A stretch of 64,000 nucleotides of DNA from Roseinatronobacter domitianus (GTDB lineage: Bacteria > Pseudomonadota > Alphaproteobacteria > Rhodobacterales > Rhodobacteraceae): assembly GCF_023336755.1 (NCBI RefSeq), contig NZ_JALZWP010000012.1, forward strand, positions 20,118 through 84,117. Direction: 5' to 3'. A program made the translations under genes and the position numbers. Under the pieces are notes generated by a model, which saw nothing but the letters and a program-made list of their open reading frames with translations, did no database searches and was not told the origin of the DNA. Shown one piece after another: positions 51,727 through 61,900 of this stretch; within the stretch, counting starts at the first letter, position 1; each line of letters begins with the position of its first letter.

Positions 51727-53867
51727 GCCCCGCCCCCCGAAGCCTGACGCCGGATCACCAGACTTTTCGGCCCGTCGGCGATGACCTTTCCTCCGTCGAT
51801 AACGATCACCCGGTCCACGAGGTCCAGCAGGCTGGTGCGGTGGGTGATCAGGACGAGCGTCCTGCTATCGAGCACCGACTTGAGTCGCGCGATCAGCGCC
51901 GCCTCCGACTGGATGTCCATTGCGGCTGTGGGTTCGTCCAGCACCAGGATTGGCGGGTCCCCCATGAGGGCACGCGCGAGCGCCACGGCTTGACGCTGTC
52001 CGCCCGATAGGCCCTGGCCGCGCTCGCCAAGCCGCATGTCGTAACCTTCCGGATGGCGGGCCGCGAAGGCCTCGACCCCAGCCAGGCGGGCGGCCTCGAG
52101 GATCTCGTCATCCCGGGGGCGCACCGCGCCAAAGGCGATATTCTCACGCAGGGTTCCAGACAGAAGCCATGGCTCCTGCAGCACTGCACCTGTATTGCGC
52201 CTGAGGTCCGTTGGGTCGATTTGGCGGATGTCTATCCCGTCGGCCAGCACCGCGCCCTCGGTGGGCTGGTAGAGGCCGAGGAGCAGCCGGGCGACGGTGC
52301 TCTTACCCGAGCCGATGGGGCCAAGGATCGCCACCCGCTCGCCCGGTGCGATGTCGAAACTGACATCGTCCAGCGCAGCGCCCTGCTGATCTGGATAGGC
52401 AAAGCTGACCCCGTCGAAACTGATCTCGCCTGACAGCCGGGGACGCGAGAGGAACTGGCGCCCTGCGGGATGTTCGCCGGGGGCCTGCATCAGCATCTCA
52501 ATGCTACGGTACGAGCTGCGTGCCTGGTGCAGCCGCGTCAGCGTCTGGGAGATCAGGGCGAGTGGGGCCAGCGCGCGCCCGGTCAGGATAACCGCTGCAA
52601 TCAGCACGCCCGAGGTGATCTGGCCTGACACGACCAGCAGCGCGCCATAGACCACGATCAGGATTTGCGACGACTGCTGGACAAAGCCGGTGGCGTTGAT
52701 GGCGCCTTGTGTCACGGCGCGGCTCTTGACGGCATAGCTGGATTGGCGTCGGATCGCCTCGGCCCAGCGAACGCGCATCTGTAGGCCCGCGCCGGCGGCC
52801 TTGATCGTCTCGATGCCGGTCAGGGTCTCGACCAGAACGGTCTGCTTCATTTGTCCTTCTGAGAGTACGCGGTCGGCGAGTCGGCCCAGGATCGGCTGGA
52901 CCGCCACCCCGATCAGCAAGACCAGCGGCACGGTGATCGCGGGTACGATGGCGAGCGGCCCCGCAAGCAGGTAGATCGCACCGACGAAGATGACCACGAA
53001 GGGCAGGTCCACCAGCGCCACCATGGTGGCCGAGGTGAAGAAGTCGCGCAGGCTCTCGAACTCCCGCATGGTGGCGGAGACCGCCCCGACGGAGCCTTTG
53101 CGCGCGGCCATCTCGGTCTCGATCAGATGATCAAAGACCCGCTGGCCCATATCGAGATCGGCCCGCTTGCCCGCATGGTCGATGAAACCCGCACGCAGGG
53201 TCTTCAGGACCAGGTCAAAGACCAGCGCGACCGCAACGCCGATCGTCAGGGCAAACAGTGAGTCCGTTGCAGCCGATGGCAGGATCCGGTCATACACCAC
53301 CATGGTGAAGAGCGACGTGACGAGGGCGAGGCTGTTGATGATCGTCGCGGCCAGCCCGACCTGGATATAGGCCCAGCGGTTTGCGGAGATCGCGTCGCGG
53401 AACCAGTGGCCGCGCACACCGGCTTCGCGTTCATCCGTTGCACGACGATGTTCAGGGCGCAGGACCAGAACATGGCCGGTCAGGTCACGCTCCAGCTCTG
53501 CCACGGGAACATCGATCAGCGCCTCGCCGGAGCGCGGGTCATGGATGGCGGCCGTCTCGCCCTCGCGCCGGTGCAAAACCACCGCACCGCTCGATTTGGT
53601 CAGGAGGATCGCGGGCATCAAACCTGCGTCGATCTGCGCCAGCGGGTAGTGCCCGAAGGCCGCCTGTAGCCCGGCCTGTTCTGCAGCCGCAATTGCAGCG
53701 CGGACCTCGCCGGTGATTCCTGACTGCCGCGGGCCAGAAAGTGCATCATGCAAGGCCCCGACGGTCAGCGGCCTGCCATGATGCGCGGCCACATGCAGAA
53801 CGCAGCGCTCCAGCGCGGTGGACACCGCTTGAGCCGGTGACGCAGAGACGACCTCCAACCCGCTCAT
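51723..53867 (-). CDS. Type I secretion ABC transporter, C39-like N-terminus
   Basis: A 714-residue permease-ATPase. Residues 1-150 are a C39-peptidase-like domain lacking the catalytic Cys, which in adhesin and RTX exporters binds the substrate rather than cutting it. A six-helix membrane domain (about 165-450) follows, then an ATPase: Walker A GPIGSGKST (about 515), signature LSGGQRQ (about 619), Walker B ILVLDEP (about 640) and the switch His in ITHRTS (about 677). It would export the giant protein by its C-terminal signal. Confidence 0.93.
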   Translation of the reverse strand: MSGLEVVSASPAQAVSTALERCVLHVAAHHGRPLTVGALHDALSGPRQSGITGEVRAAIAAAEQAGLQAAFGHYPLAQIDAGLMPAILLTKSSGAVVLHRREGETAAIHDPRSGEALIDVPVAELERDLTGHVLVLRPEHRRATDEREAGVRGHWFRDAISANRWAYIQVGLAATIINSLALVTSLFTMVVYDRILPSAATDSLFALTIGVAVALVFDLVLKTLRAGFIDHAGKRADLDMGQRVFDHLIETEMAARKGSVGAVSATMREFESLRDFFTSATMVALVDLPFVVIFVGAIYLLAGPLAIVPAITVPLVLLIGVAVQPILGRLADRVLSEGQMKQTVLVETLTGIETIKAAGAGLQMRVRWAEAIRRQSSYAVKSRAVTQGAINATGFVQQSSQILIVVYGALLVVSGQITSGVLIAAVILTGRALAPLALISQTLTRLHQARSSYRSIEMLMQAPGEHPAGRQFLSRPRLSGEISFDGVSFAYPDQQGAALDDVSFDIAPGERVAILGPIGSGKSTVARLLLGLYQPTEGAVLADGIDIRQIDPTDLRRNTGAVLQEPWLLSGTLRENIAFGAVRPRDDEILEAARLAGVEAFAARHPEGYDMRLGERGQGLSGGQRQAVALARALMGDPPILVLDEPTAAMDIQSEAALIARLKSVLDSRTLVLITHRTSLLDLVDRVIVIDGGKVIADGPKSLVIRRQASGGGA

Positions 53868-55159
53868 TGGCTTGCCTGACCGGAGATCGTCGGCGTTGGC
53901 AGGGTCACAGCAAACACATCCAATATATCGCCGGTGGCGGCCAGAATTGCATAGCCCAGGACCGCCCGGTCATGCTCGGCCAGGATGCGCTGACGTTCCG
54001 AGGCCAGCGCCTCGCGTTCGGCGTCCAGCAGTTCGATCAGGCTGCGGCGGCCTGCCTGGAACTGATCACGCGCCATCTCGAGGTTGGCCCGGTTCGCCTC
54101 GGTCGCGGCACGCGCCGCGGCCAGCCGGTCCGCAACCGCGCCCCGTTCCGCCGTCAGGATACGCAACCGGCTCTCCAACTCCCGGCGGGTGGCGTCGAGA
54201 TCCACACGGCGGGCGTCGATCCGCGCATCGGCGGCAGCCACGCGGGCAGTGCGGCCTCGGGCGGGGGAGAGGAGTTGTTCCGATGCGAGACCAGCTACCG
54301 CTGATCCCCCCGGGATTGCAGAGACACTCACCGACAGGCTCGGCACCCGACCGGCCAGTGCGGCTGTGTGCTCGGCTTCAGCTGCCAGAACCTCCGCCTC
54401 GGCCCGGCGCAGGGTGGGGCTGCCCTCGGCCCCGGCCTCTGGCGCACGTGGCGCTTGTGGCGGCAGCGACAGGCCTGGCGTAGGCGCTTGTCCGAAGACC
54501 TCGATGAAGATTGCGTCGGCCCGGGTCACCTCGGAGCGGGCAGCAACGACCGCCGCGCGCTCGTTGGCCAGCCGGCTACGGGCAGTCAGCGCGTCCACGC
54601 TGGAGCCCAACCCCGCCGACGACCGTTCCTCGATTTGCGCCGTCGTCGCCTCCAGAGAAGCAAGAGAGGTCTCGGACACCCGCAGGAGCGCCCCGGCGGT
54701 CGCTACCCCGGCCCAGGCCTCGACCGACGAGAGTGTGGCGCGGGATCCTGCATCAAGGCGTCCGGCAAGACCGCCGAGCACACGCGCCCGGGCTGCCGTC
54801 TCGCGCCCCGCGCTTGCGCCGCCATCATAGAGGAGCTGCGAGATCGCGCCGAAGGAGGTCACGCCGAACCCACTTGTATCCTCCGGTCGCAAGCCAACAG
54901 TGATCTGCGGCAGGAAAGCACCACCTTCGGCCAATAGATTGGCCTCAGCCGCGCGCAGGGCCGCCTCTCCGCGCCCGAGTGTCGGGCTGCTCGTCACTGC
55001 CTGCGCCACGGCCTTGCCGAATACCCCGTCTGCAAGGCTTGCGGGCAGCCGCGCCTCGCGGGTGACGACGGCGGTTTCCAACGCGGTCAGGTCCGGCGGG
55101 GTCACGCAGGCCGTCAGCAGCGTGGCTGCTAGGATCGTGGCGGTCAGGGGCGGTCTCAT
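53864..55159 (-). CDS. TolC-family outer-membrane channel, lipoprotein type
   Basis: A 431-residue protein with a lipoprotein signal: LLTAC, Cys18 would be lipidated. The rest repeats the TolC helical hairpin pattern (GRGEAALRAAEANLLAEGGA, then QLLYDGGASAGRETAARARV and RLDAGSRATLSSVEAWAGVA). Such proteins form the channel tunnel of type I secretion. It overlaps the ABC gene and the SapC-like gene by 4 nt each, so all are translationally coupled. Slightly shorter than most TolC proteins. Confidence 0.9.
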   Translation of the reverse strand: MRPPLTATILAATLLTACVTPPDLTALETAVVTREARLPASLADGVFGKAVAQAVTSSPTLGRGEAALRAAEANLLAEGGAFLPQITVGLRPEDTSGFGVTSFGAISQLLYDGGASAGRETAARARVLGGLAGRLDAGSRATLSSVEAWAGVATAGALLRVSETSLASLEATTAQIEERSSAGLGSSVDALTARSRLANERAAVVAARSEVTRADAIFIEVFGQAPTPGLSLPPQAPRAPEAGAEGSPTLRRAEAEVLAAEAEHTAALAGRVPSLSVSVSAIPGGSAVAGLASEQLLSPARGRTARVAAADARIDARRVDLDATRRELESRLRILTAERGAVADRLAAARAATEANRANLEMARDQFQAGRRSLIELLDAEREALASERQRILAEHDRAVLGYAILAATGDILDVFAVTLPTPTISGQASQ

Positions 55160-55977
55160 GTTTGGGAAAGTCCTGGGAATGGCAGCGGCACCACGTCTGC
55201 GGAGGTGTCCGCAGCAAGGGCCGTGAGAAAGCTTGATCCGGCTACGGCGCGCTTGCGAGGGGGGAGTGGCGGAGGTTTTGCAGAGGATGCGGTGGTCATG
55301 TGCGCCTCGGCCTTCGCCATCCAGGACAGATGCGCCAGGGAGACGAGACCGGCGTGCAGAAGCGCCAGCGCCCCGGCCCTGTACAGAGTGAGGACAGCGT
55401 TCTCCGTAAGACGCCCTGCCGCAGCCGCATCGACCGTGAGGAGATGGTCCTCCCCATCAAGTGGGGTGAGCAGGTCGTGATGGCGCAAAGCGGTAGCTGT
55501 GTGGACGGTCGCGGGCAGCGATTCAGCATGCGTCTTCAGGAGACCGGATATCTTGGCCGTCTCGGCCGACAGCGCAGCGGCGTTACCTTCCGCGAATAGC
55601 GGCGTTCCACCGGGGCCTTGCATCACAAGGTCACTCGCGTCATGCAGCGCCAGCGCGTGTCCGCCCCCCAACTCCACCAGATCGAAAGGCCAAGCCGCCA
55701 GGCGCGGGGGCAGCCAGGCCGCCTGCCACCGACCATCGCTCCCGATGAAGGCGGACCTGCCCGATGGCGAACGTCGCAGGAGGACATGCAGGGCATAGCC
55801 TTGTCCTACCGGTACGAACACCAGAGGGAAACAGGAAGCGGCCGAAAACGCCTCAGTCAGCGCGATAGGAACAGACCGCAACGCGCCCGCAAACGCGTAG
55901 CGCTCCGGTCGGTGCCAAGACCATTGCCCATGACGGTCCCATCTGATGGGCTGGGCTGTTCCTCCGATCTCCAGCAT
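55156..55977 (-). CDS. SapC-family protein
   Basis: A 273-residue protein resembling SapC (PF07277), a family linked to S-layer protein or peptide export: RYAFAGALRSVPIALTEAFS, FPLVFVPVGQGYALHVLLRR, GWRW-like QAAWLPPRLAAWPFDLVEL and LFAEGNAAALSAETAKISGL. The C-terminal ~45 residues are proline- and lysine-rich and probably disordered. It lies between the giant protein gene (6 nt away) and tolC, so it may help with export or modification. SapC proteins have no settled biochemical role. Confidence 0.8.
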   Translation of the reverse strand: MLEIGGTAQPIRWDRHGQWSWHRPERYAFAGALRSVPIALTEAFSAASCFPLVFVPVGQGYALHVLLRRSPSGRSAFIGSDGRWQAAWLPPRLAAWPFDLVELGGGHALALHDASDLVMQGPGGTPLFAEGNAAALSAETAKISGLLKTHAESLPATVHTATALRHHDLLTPLDGEDHLLTVDAAAAGRLTENAVLTLYRAGALALLHAGLVSLAHLSWMAKAEAHMTTASSAKPPPLPPRKRAVAGSSFLTALAADTSADVVPLPFPGLSQT

Positions 55978-55983
55978 CTCGGA

Positions 55984-58900
55984 TCAGAGGATGACGTGTG
56001 ACGGCACAAGCTCGTCCGGCCGGATATCCTCGAGGATCATCACCGTGTCCGCATCAAAGGTGATACGGGTGTCGTGGCCCCCAGGACCCTCGGGGGCGAG
56101 TAACGCCGCGAAGTCCGCGAAATCTTCCAGCCCAAAGTCGGAAACGTCCAGCCGGTCTCCCTCGCCACCGTCAAAGTCCAGGATGGTGGTGGTGCCGTCC
56201 AGATTGCGGAGTGTGAAGGTATCGGCGCCTGCACCACCCGAAAGCCGGTCAATGCCACCGCTGCTGATCAGCGCATCATCTCCAACGCCGGCAAAAATGA
56301 TGTCATTCGCCCTCACCCCCGTCAGGCTGTCATCGCCAAGGGTGCCAACCTCGGTCGCCACGCCGCTGAAATCGGCGCCGAACAGCACAAAGCTCGCGCC
56401 GGAGCGGAACCCGTTCGGGCCGTCGCCATTGGCCCCGACGATCAGATCGTCAAACCCGTCGCCGTTCACATCGCCCGCAGAGCTGACAGAGCGGCCAGAG
56501 CGGTCATACTCCGACACGCCGTTGATCACGATGCCGCCGATGCCCGCCTCGATGGCGGACAGCTCAACCGCCGTCCCATCCGTCTTGCCGAACACCACAA
56601 AGCTCGCACCGGATGAGGTGCCATTCGGGTCGTCGTAAGGTGCCCCGACGATCAGGTCGTCAAACCCGTCGCCGTTCACATCCCCAGCAGAGCTGACAGA
56701 GACGCCCGACCTGTCATACTCCGACACGCCGTTGATCACGAAGCCGCCGGTGGCCGCCTCAACATCAGACAGCTCGACCGCCGTCCCATCCGTCTTGCCG
56801 AACACCACAAAGCTCGCGCCAGAACGATCGCCGTTCGGGTCGTCGTTATCGGCGCCGACGATCAGGTCATCAAGCCCGTCGCCGTTCACATCCCCCGCCG
56901 AGCTGACAGAGTAGCCAGAGCGGTCACCCGCCGAGACACCGTTGATCACGAAGCCGCCAGTGCCCGCCTCTATGGCGGACAGCTCCACCGCCGTCCCATC
57001 CGTCTTGCCGAACACCACAAAGCTCGCGCCGGATGAGGTGCCATTCGGGTCGTCGTTACGGGCTCCGACGATCAGGTCATCAAACCCGTCGCCGTTCACA
57101 TCGCCCGCCGAGCTGACAGAAAAGCCAGAGAAGTCATAAATCGACACGCCGTTGATCACAAAGCCGCCGGTGCCTACTTCAACCGCCGACAGCTCCACCG
57201 CCGCCCCATCGGTCTTGCCAAACACCACAAAGCTCGCGCCGGAGTCGTTGTTGAGGTTCGGGTCGGCAAAACGGGCTCCGATGATTAGGTCATCAAACCC
57301 GTCGCCGTTCACATCGCCCGCTGAGCTGACTGAGCGACCTGATAGGTCACCCTCCGACACGCCGTTGATCACGAAGCCGCCGGTGCCCGCCTCCACAGCC
57401 GACAGCTCCACCGCCGTCCCATCCGTCTTGCCGAACACCACAAAGCTCGCGCCAGAGTTGCTGCCGTTCGGGTCGTCGCCACCGGTTCCGACGATCAGGT
57501 CGTCAAACCCGTCGCCGTTCACATCGCCCGCCGAGCTGACTGAGCGACCTGATAGATCATCCACCGACACGCCGTTGATCACGAAGCCGCCGGTGCCCGC
57601 CTCAACAGCTGACAGCTCCACCGCCGTCTCATCCGTCTTGCCAAACACCACAAAGCTCGCGCCGGATGAGCTGCCGTTCGGGTCGTCGTAAGGGACCCCG
57701 ACGATCAGGTCGTCAAACCCGTCGCCGTTCACATCGCCCGCCGAGCTGACAGAATAGCCAGAGCGGTCACCCGCCGAGACACCGTTGATCACGAAGCCGC
57801 CAGTGCCCGCCTCGATGACAGTGAGATCGATGGAAGCGATTGGACGGTTTCCTGCAATCGTCACCCCTTCGGCGACCTGCAGTGTGGCATGGCCGTTGGT
57901 ATAGACCGCGTAGGTCGCATCGCCATCGGTGATGTCCGTCCGCTGGCCCCAGTCACTACCGGCCAGCGTCACCGTATCAGTATCAGTACCGAGGATACGC
58001 AGCGTGTTGGCCCCTTCAGCCAGGCGGAACAACTCGAGAGGCGATATCACCAGCTCGTTGCCGAGGCCGTTCAAGTCGATCTCCTCGATTGATGTGAGCG
58101 AGGTGTTGTCAAGCGCGTCCAGATCAAGCACTAGGCCCTTGCCCGTCAGCCTGAGCGTGTCACGGCCCGTACCGCCATCGATCCGGTCAAAATCCAGATC
58201 GGCGATGGAGAGCACGTCATCGCCTGCGCCACCGCGCAGCACATCGGACCCTCCCGCGCCCTCCAGCGTGTCGTTGCCCGTCCCGCCGATCAGCACATCG
58301 CCTGCTCCCGTCCCCGTCAGGTCGTCGCTCCCAGCGGTCCCGAACGGGGTCGCAGCGCCACTGAAATCTCGCCCGAACACCACGAAACTCGCGCCGGAAT
58401 TAAACCCATTGGGGCCGTCATCAGGTGCCCCCACGATCAGGTCATCAAACCCGTCGCCATCCACATCCCCAGCAGAGCTGACCGAAAAGCCCGAATTGTC
58501 AAACGCTGAGATCCCATTAAGTACGAAGCCACCCGTGCCCGCCTCAATGGTGCTGAGCTCCACCGCCGTCCCATCCGTCTTGCCGAACACCACAAAGCTC
58601 GCGCCGGATGAGCTGCCGTTCGGGTCGTCGTTTCTGGCTCCGATGATCAGGTCGTCAAACCCGTCGCCGTTCACATCGCCCGCTGAGCTGACAGAGTAGC
58701 CAGAGCGATCACCCGCCGAGACACCGTTGATCACGAAGCCGCCAATGCCCGCCCCAACAACCGCAAGCTCGACGGCCGACCTGTCGCTCTTGCCGAACAC
58801 CACAAAGCTCGTGCCAGAATTTGACCCGTTTCGGTCATCGTCAGGTGCCCCGACGATCAGATCGTCAAACCCGTCGCCATTCACATCTCCGGCAGAACTG

Positions 58901-61900
58901 ACCGAGTGGCCTAATTCGTCTCCCTCTGAGGGTCCATTGATCGCGAAGCCGCCCGTGCCAGACATGACAGTCGACAGCTCAACCGTCGCCCCATCGATTT
59001 TGCCGAACAACACGAAGCTCGAACCGGACCAGTTCCCGTTCGGGTCTGCACCAGGTGCTCCGACGATCAGGTCGTCCAAGCTGTCGCCGTTCACATCTCC
59101 AGCAGAACTGACCGACCAGCCGGTGCGGTCATCCGCCGCGACTCCGTTGATCGCGAAACCGCCCAGCCCCAACTCCAGAGACGAAAGCTCCACCGCCGAC
59201 CCGTTGCTCTTGCCGAATACCACAAAGCTTGCGCCAGAATAGGATCCGTTCGGGTCGTCGTATGGTGAACCGACAATCAGATCGTCCAACCCGTCGCCGT
59301 TCACATCCCCCGCAGAACTGACCGAAAAGCCCGAAAGATCACCGGCCGAGACCCCATTGATCACAAATCCGCCCGATCCCGCCTCGATAGTCGAAAGCTC
59401 CACCGCCGACCCGTTGCTCTTGCCGAACACTACGAAGCTCGCGCCAGAACTGGGCCCATTCGGGGCGTCGTCAGGTGCACCCACGATCAGGTCGTCCAAC
59501 CCGTCGCCGTTCACATCACCCGCAGAGCTGACTGAACGGCCCGAGAGATCACCGGCCGAGACCCCGTTGATCACGAAGCCACCCTTGCCCGCCTCGACAT
59601 CAGACAGCTCCACCGCAGTCCCGTTGCTCTTCCCGAACACTACAAAACTCGCGCCAGAAGAGGGTCCGTTCGGGTCGTCAAAACGCGCCCCCACGATCAG
59701 GTCGTCGAGCCCGTCGCCGTTCACATCCCCCGCAGAACTGACAGAGCTGCCCGAGCGGTCGTCCACCGAGACCCCGTTGATCACGAAACCGCCCCTACCC
59801 GCCTCCATCGCGGTGAGCTCGATGGGAGCGATTGGAAAGTTTCCGGCAACCGTCACCCCTTCGGCGACCTGCAGTGTGGCATGGCCGTTGGTATAGACCG
59901 CGTAGGTCGCATCGCCATCGGTGAGATCAGTCCGCTGGCCCCAGTCACTACCAGCCAGAGCCACTGCATCTGCAGACGTCCCCAGCACCCGCAGCGTATT
60001 GGTTCCCTCAACCAGACGAAACAACTCCAGAGGCGATATCACCAGCCCGTTGGCACCGCCATTCAGGTCGATCACCTCGATCGAGGTGAGAGAGGTGTTG
60101 TCCAGAACGTGTAGGTCCAGCGTCAGGCCCGTGCCCGTCAGCTTGAGCGTGTCACGGCCCGTACCGCCATCGATCCGGTCAAAACCAAGATCGGCGATGG
60201 ATAGCACATCATCGCCCGCGCCACCGCGCAGCACATCGAACCCACCCGCGCCCTCCAGCGTGTCGTTACCCGTACCGCCGACCAGCACGTCGCGTGCTGC
60301 TGTCCCTGCTAGGCTGTCATCTCCCACCGAGCCAATCTCAGTCGCAGCATTGCTGAAGTCGCCGCCAAAGACCACGAAACTCGCGCCTGGGTTTGCTCCA
60401 TACGGGCCGCCGCGATAAGCTCCCACGATCAGGTCATCAAACCCGTCGCCGTTCACGTCCCCCGCGGAGCTGACCGAGCGGCCCGACCTATTAGCAAATG
60501 ACGCCCCGTTGATCACAAAGCCGCCCGATCCCGCCTCGATGGTGCTGAGCTCAACCACCGACCCGTCGCTCTTGCCATACACCACGAAGCTCGCGCCAGA
60601 ACTGGGCCCATTCGGGGTGTCGTCAGGTGCCCCCACGATCAGGTCGTCGAGCCCGTCGCCGTTCACATCCCCCGCGGAACTGACAGAAAAGCCCGAGTTG
60701 TCAAACGGCGATATCCCATTGATCACGAAGCCGCCCGTGCCCGCCTCGATGGCGCTGACCTCGACCGTCGCCGCGTTGCTCTTGCCGAACACCACAAAGC
60801 TCGCGCCAGAATTTGACCCGTTTGGGTCGTCGTCAGGTGCCCCCACGATCAGGTCATCGAGGCCGTCGCCGTTCACATCGCCCGCAGAACTGACTGACCA
60901 GCCCAAATTATCGTAGGTCGACGCCCCATTTATCCTAAAGCCACCCGTGCTCGCCTGGACAGCCGAAAGCTCCACAGCTGACCCATCGCTCTTACCGAAC
61001 ACCACGAAGCTCGCTCCGGAAGGCCCCCACACGTTCGGGTTGCCGCGATAGGCTCCCACGATCAGGTCGTCCAACCCGTCGCCGTTCACATCACCCGCAG
61101 AACTAACGGAGAGGCCCGACTTGTCATAGGACGCAATGCCGTTGATGACGAAGCCGCCTGCGCCAGCCTCGACAGATGAAAGCTCCACCGCCGACCCGTC
61201 GCTCTTGCCAAACACCACGAAGCTTGCTCCGGAAGAGCGCCCATTCGGGTCGTCGTACGGAGAACCGACGATCAGATCGTCCAATCCGTCGCCGTTCACA
61301 TCCCCCGCAGAACTGACAGAAAAGCCCGACTCGTCATAGGATGCGACCCCGTTGATCACAAAGCCACCCGTGCCCGCCTCGACCTTCGAAAGTTCAACCA
61401 CCGAACCGTCCCTCTTGCCGAACAACACGAAGCTCGCGCCAGAATTTGATCCATTCGGGTCGTCTCCAGGCGCCCCCACGATCAGGTCGTCCAATCCGTC
61501 GCCGTTCACATCCCCCGCAGAACTGACAGACCAGCCCGAGAAGTCAAACGCTGAGACCCCGTTGATCACGAAGCCCCCGCTGGCCGCCTCCACGTCAGAC
61601 AGCGCTACAGCCGATCCACCAGTCTTCCCGAACACTACAAAGCTCGCGCCAGAATAGGATCCATTCGGGTCGTCAAAACGCGCCCCCACGATCAGGTCGT
61701 CGAGCCCGTCGCCGTTCACATCGCCCGCTGAGCTGACAGAGCTGCCCGAGCGGTCGTCCACCGAGACCCCGTTGATCACGAAACCGCCGGTACCCGCCTC
61801 GATCGCGGACAGCGAAATGGCGGCGTCGTTCACGCCCGTGATCGTCACCGTCACCACCTGCGTCGTCCCGTCCGCCGTTGCGGCCGTGAAGCTGTCCGTC

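Noticed and set aside
56370..61822. Regular repeats that could be taken for a CRISPR array
   Set aside because: The ~210-bp unit is far too long, is coding, and differs gradually; no leader and no cas genes.
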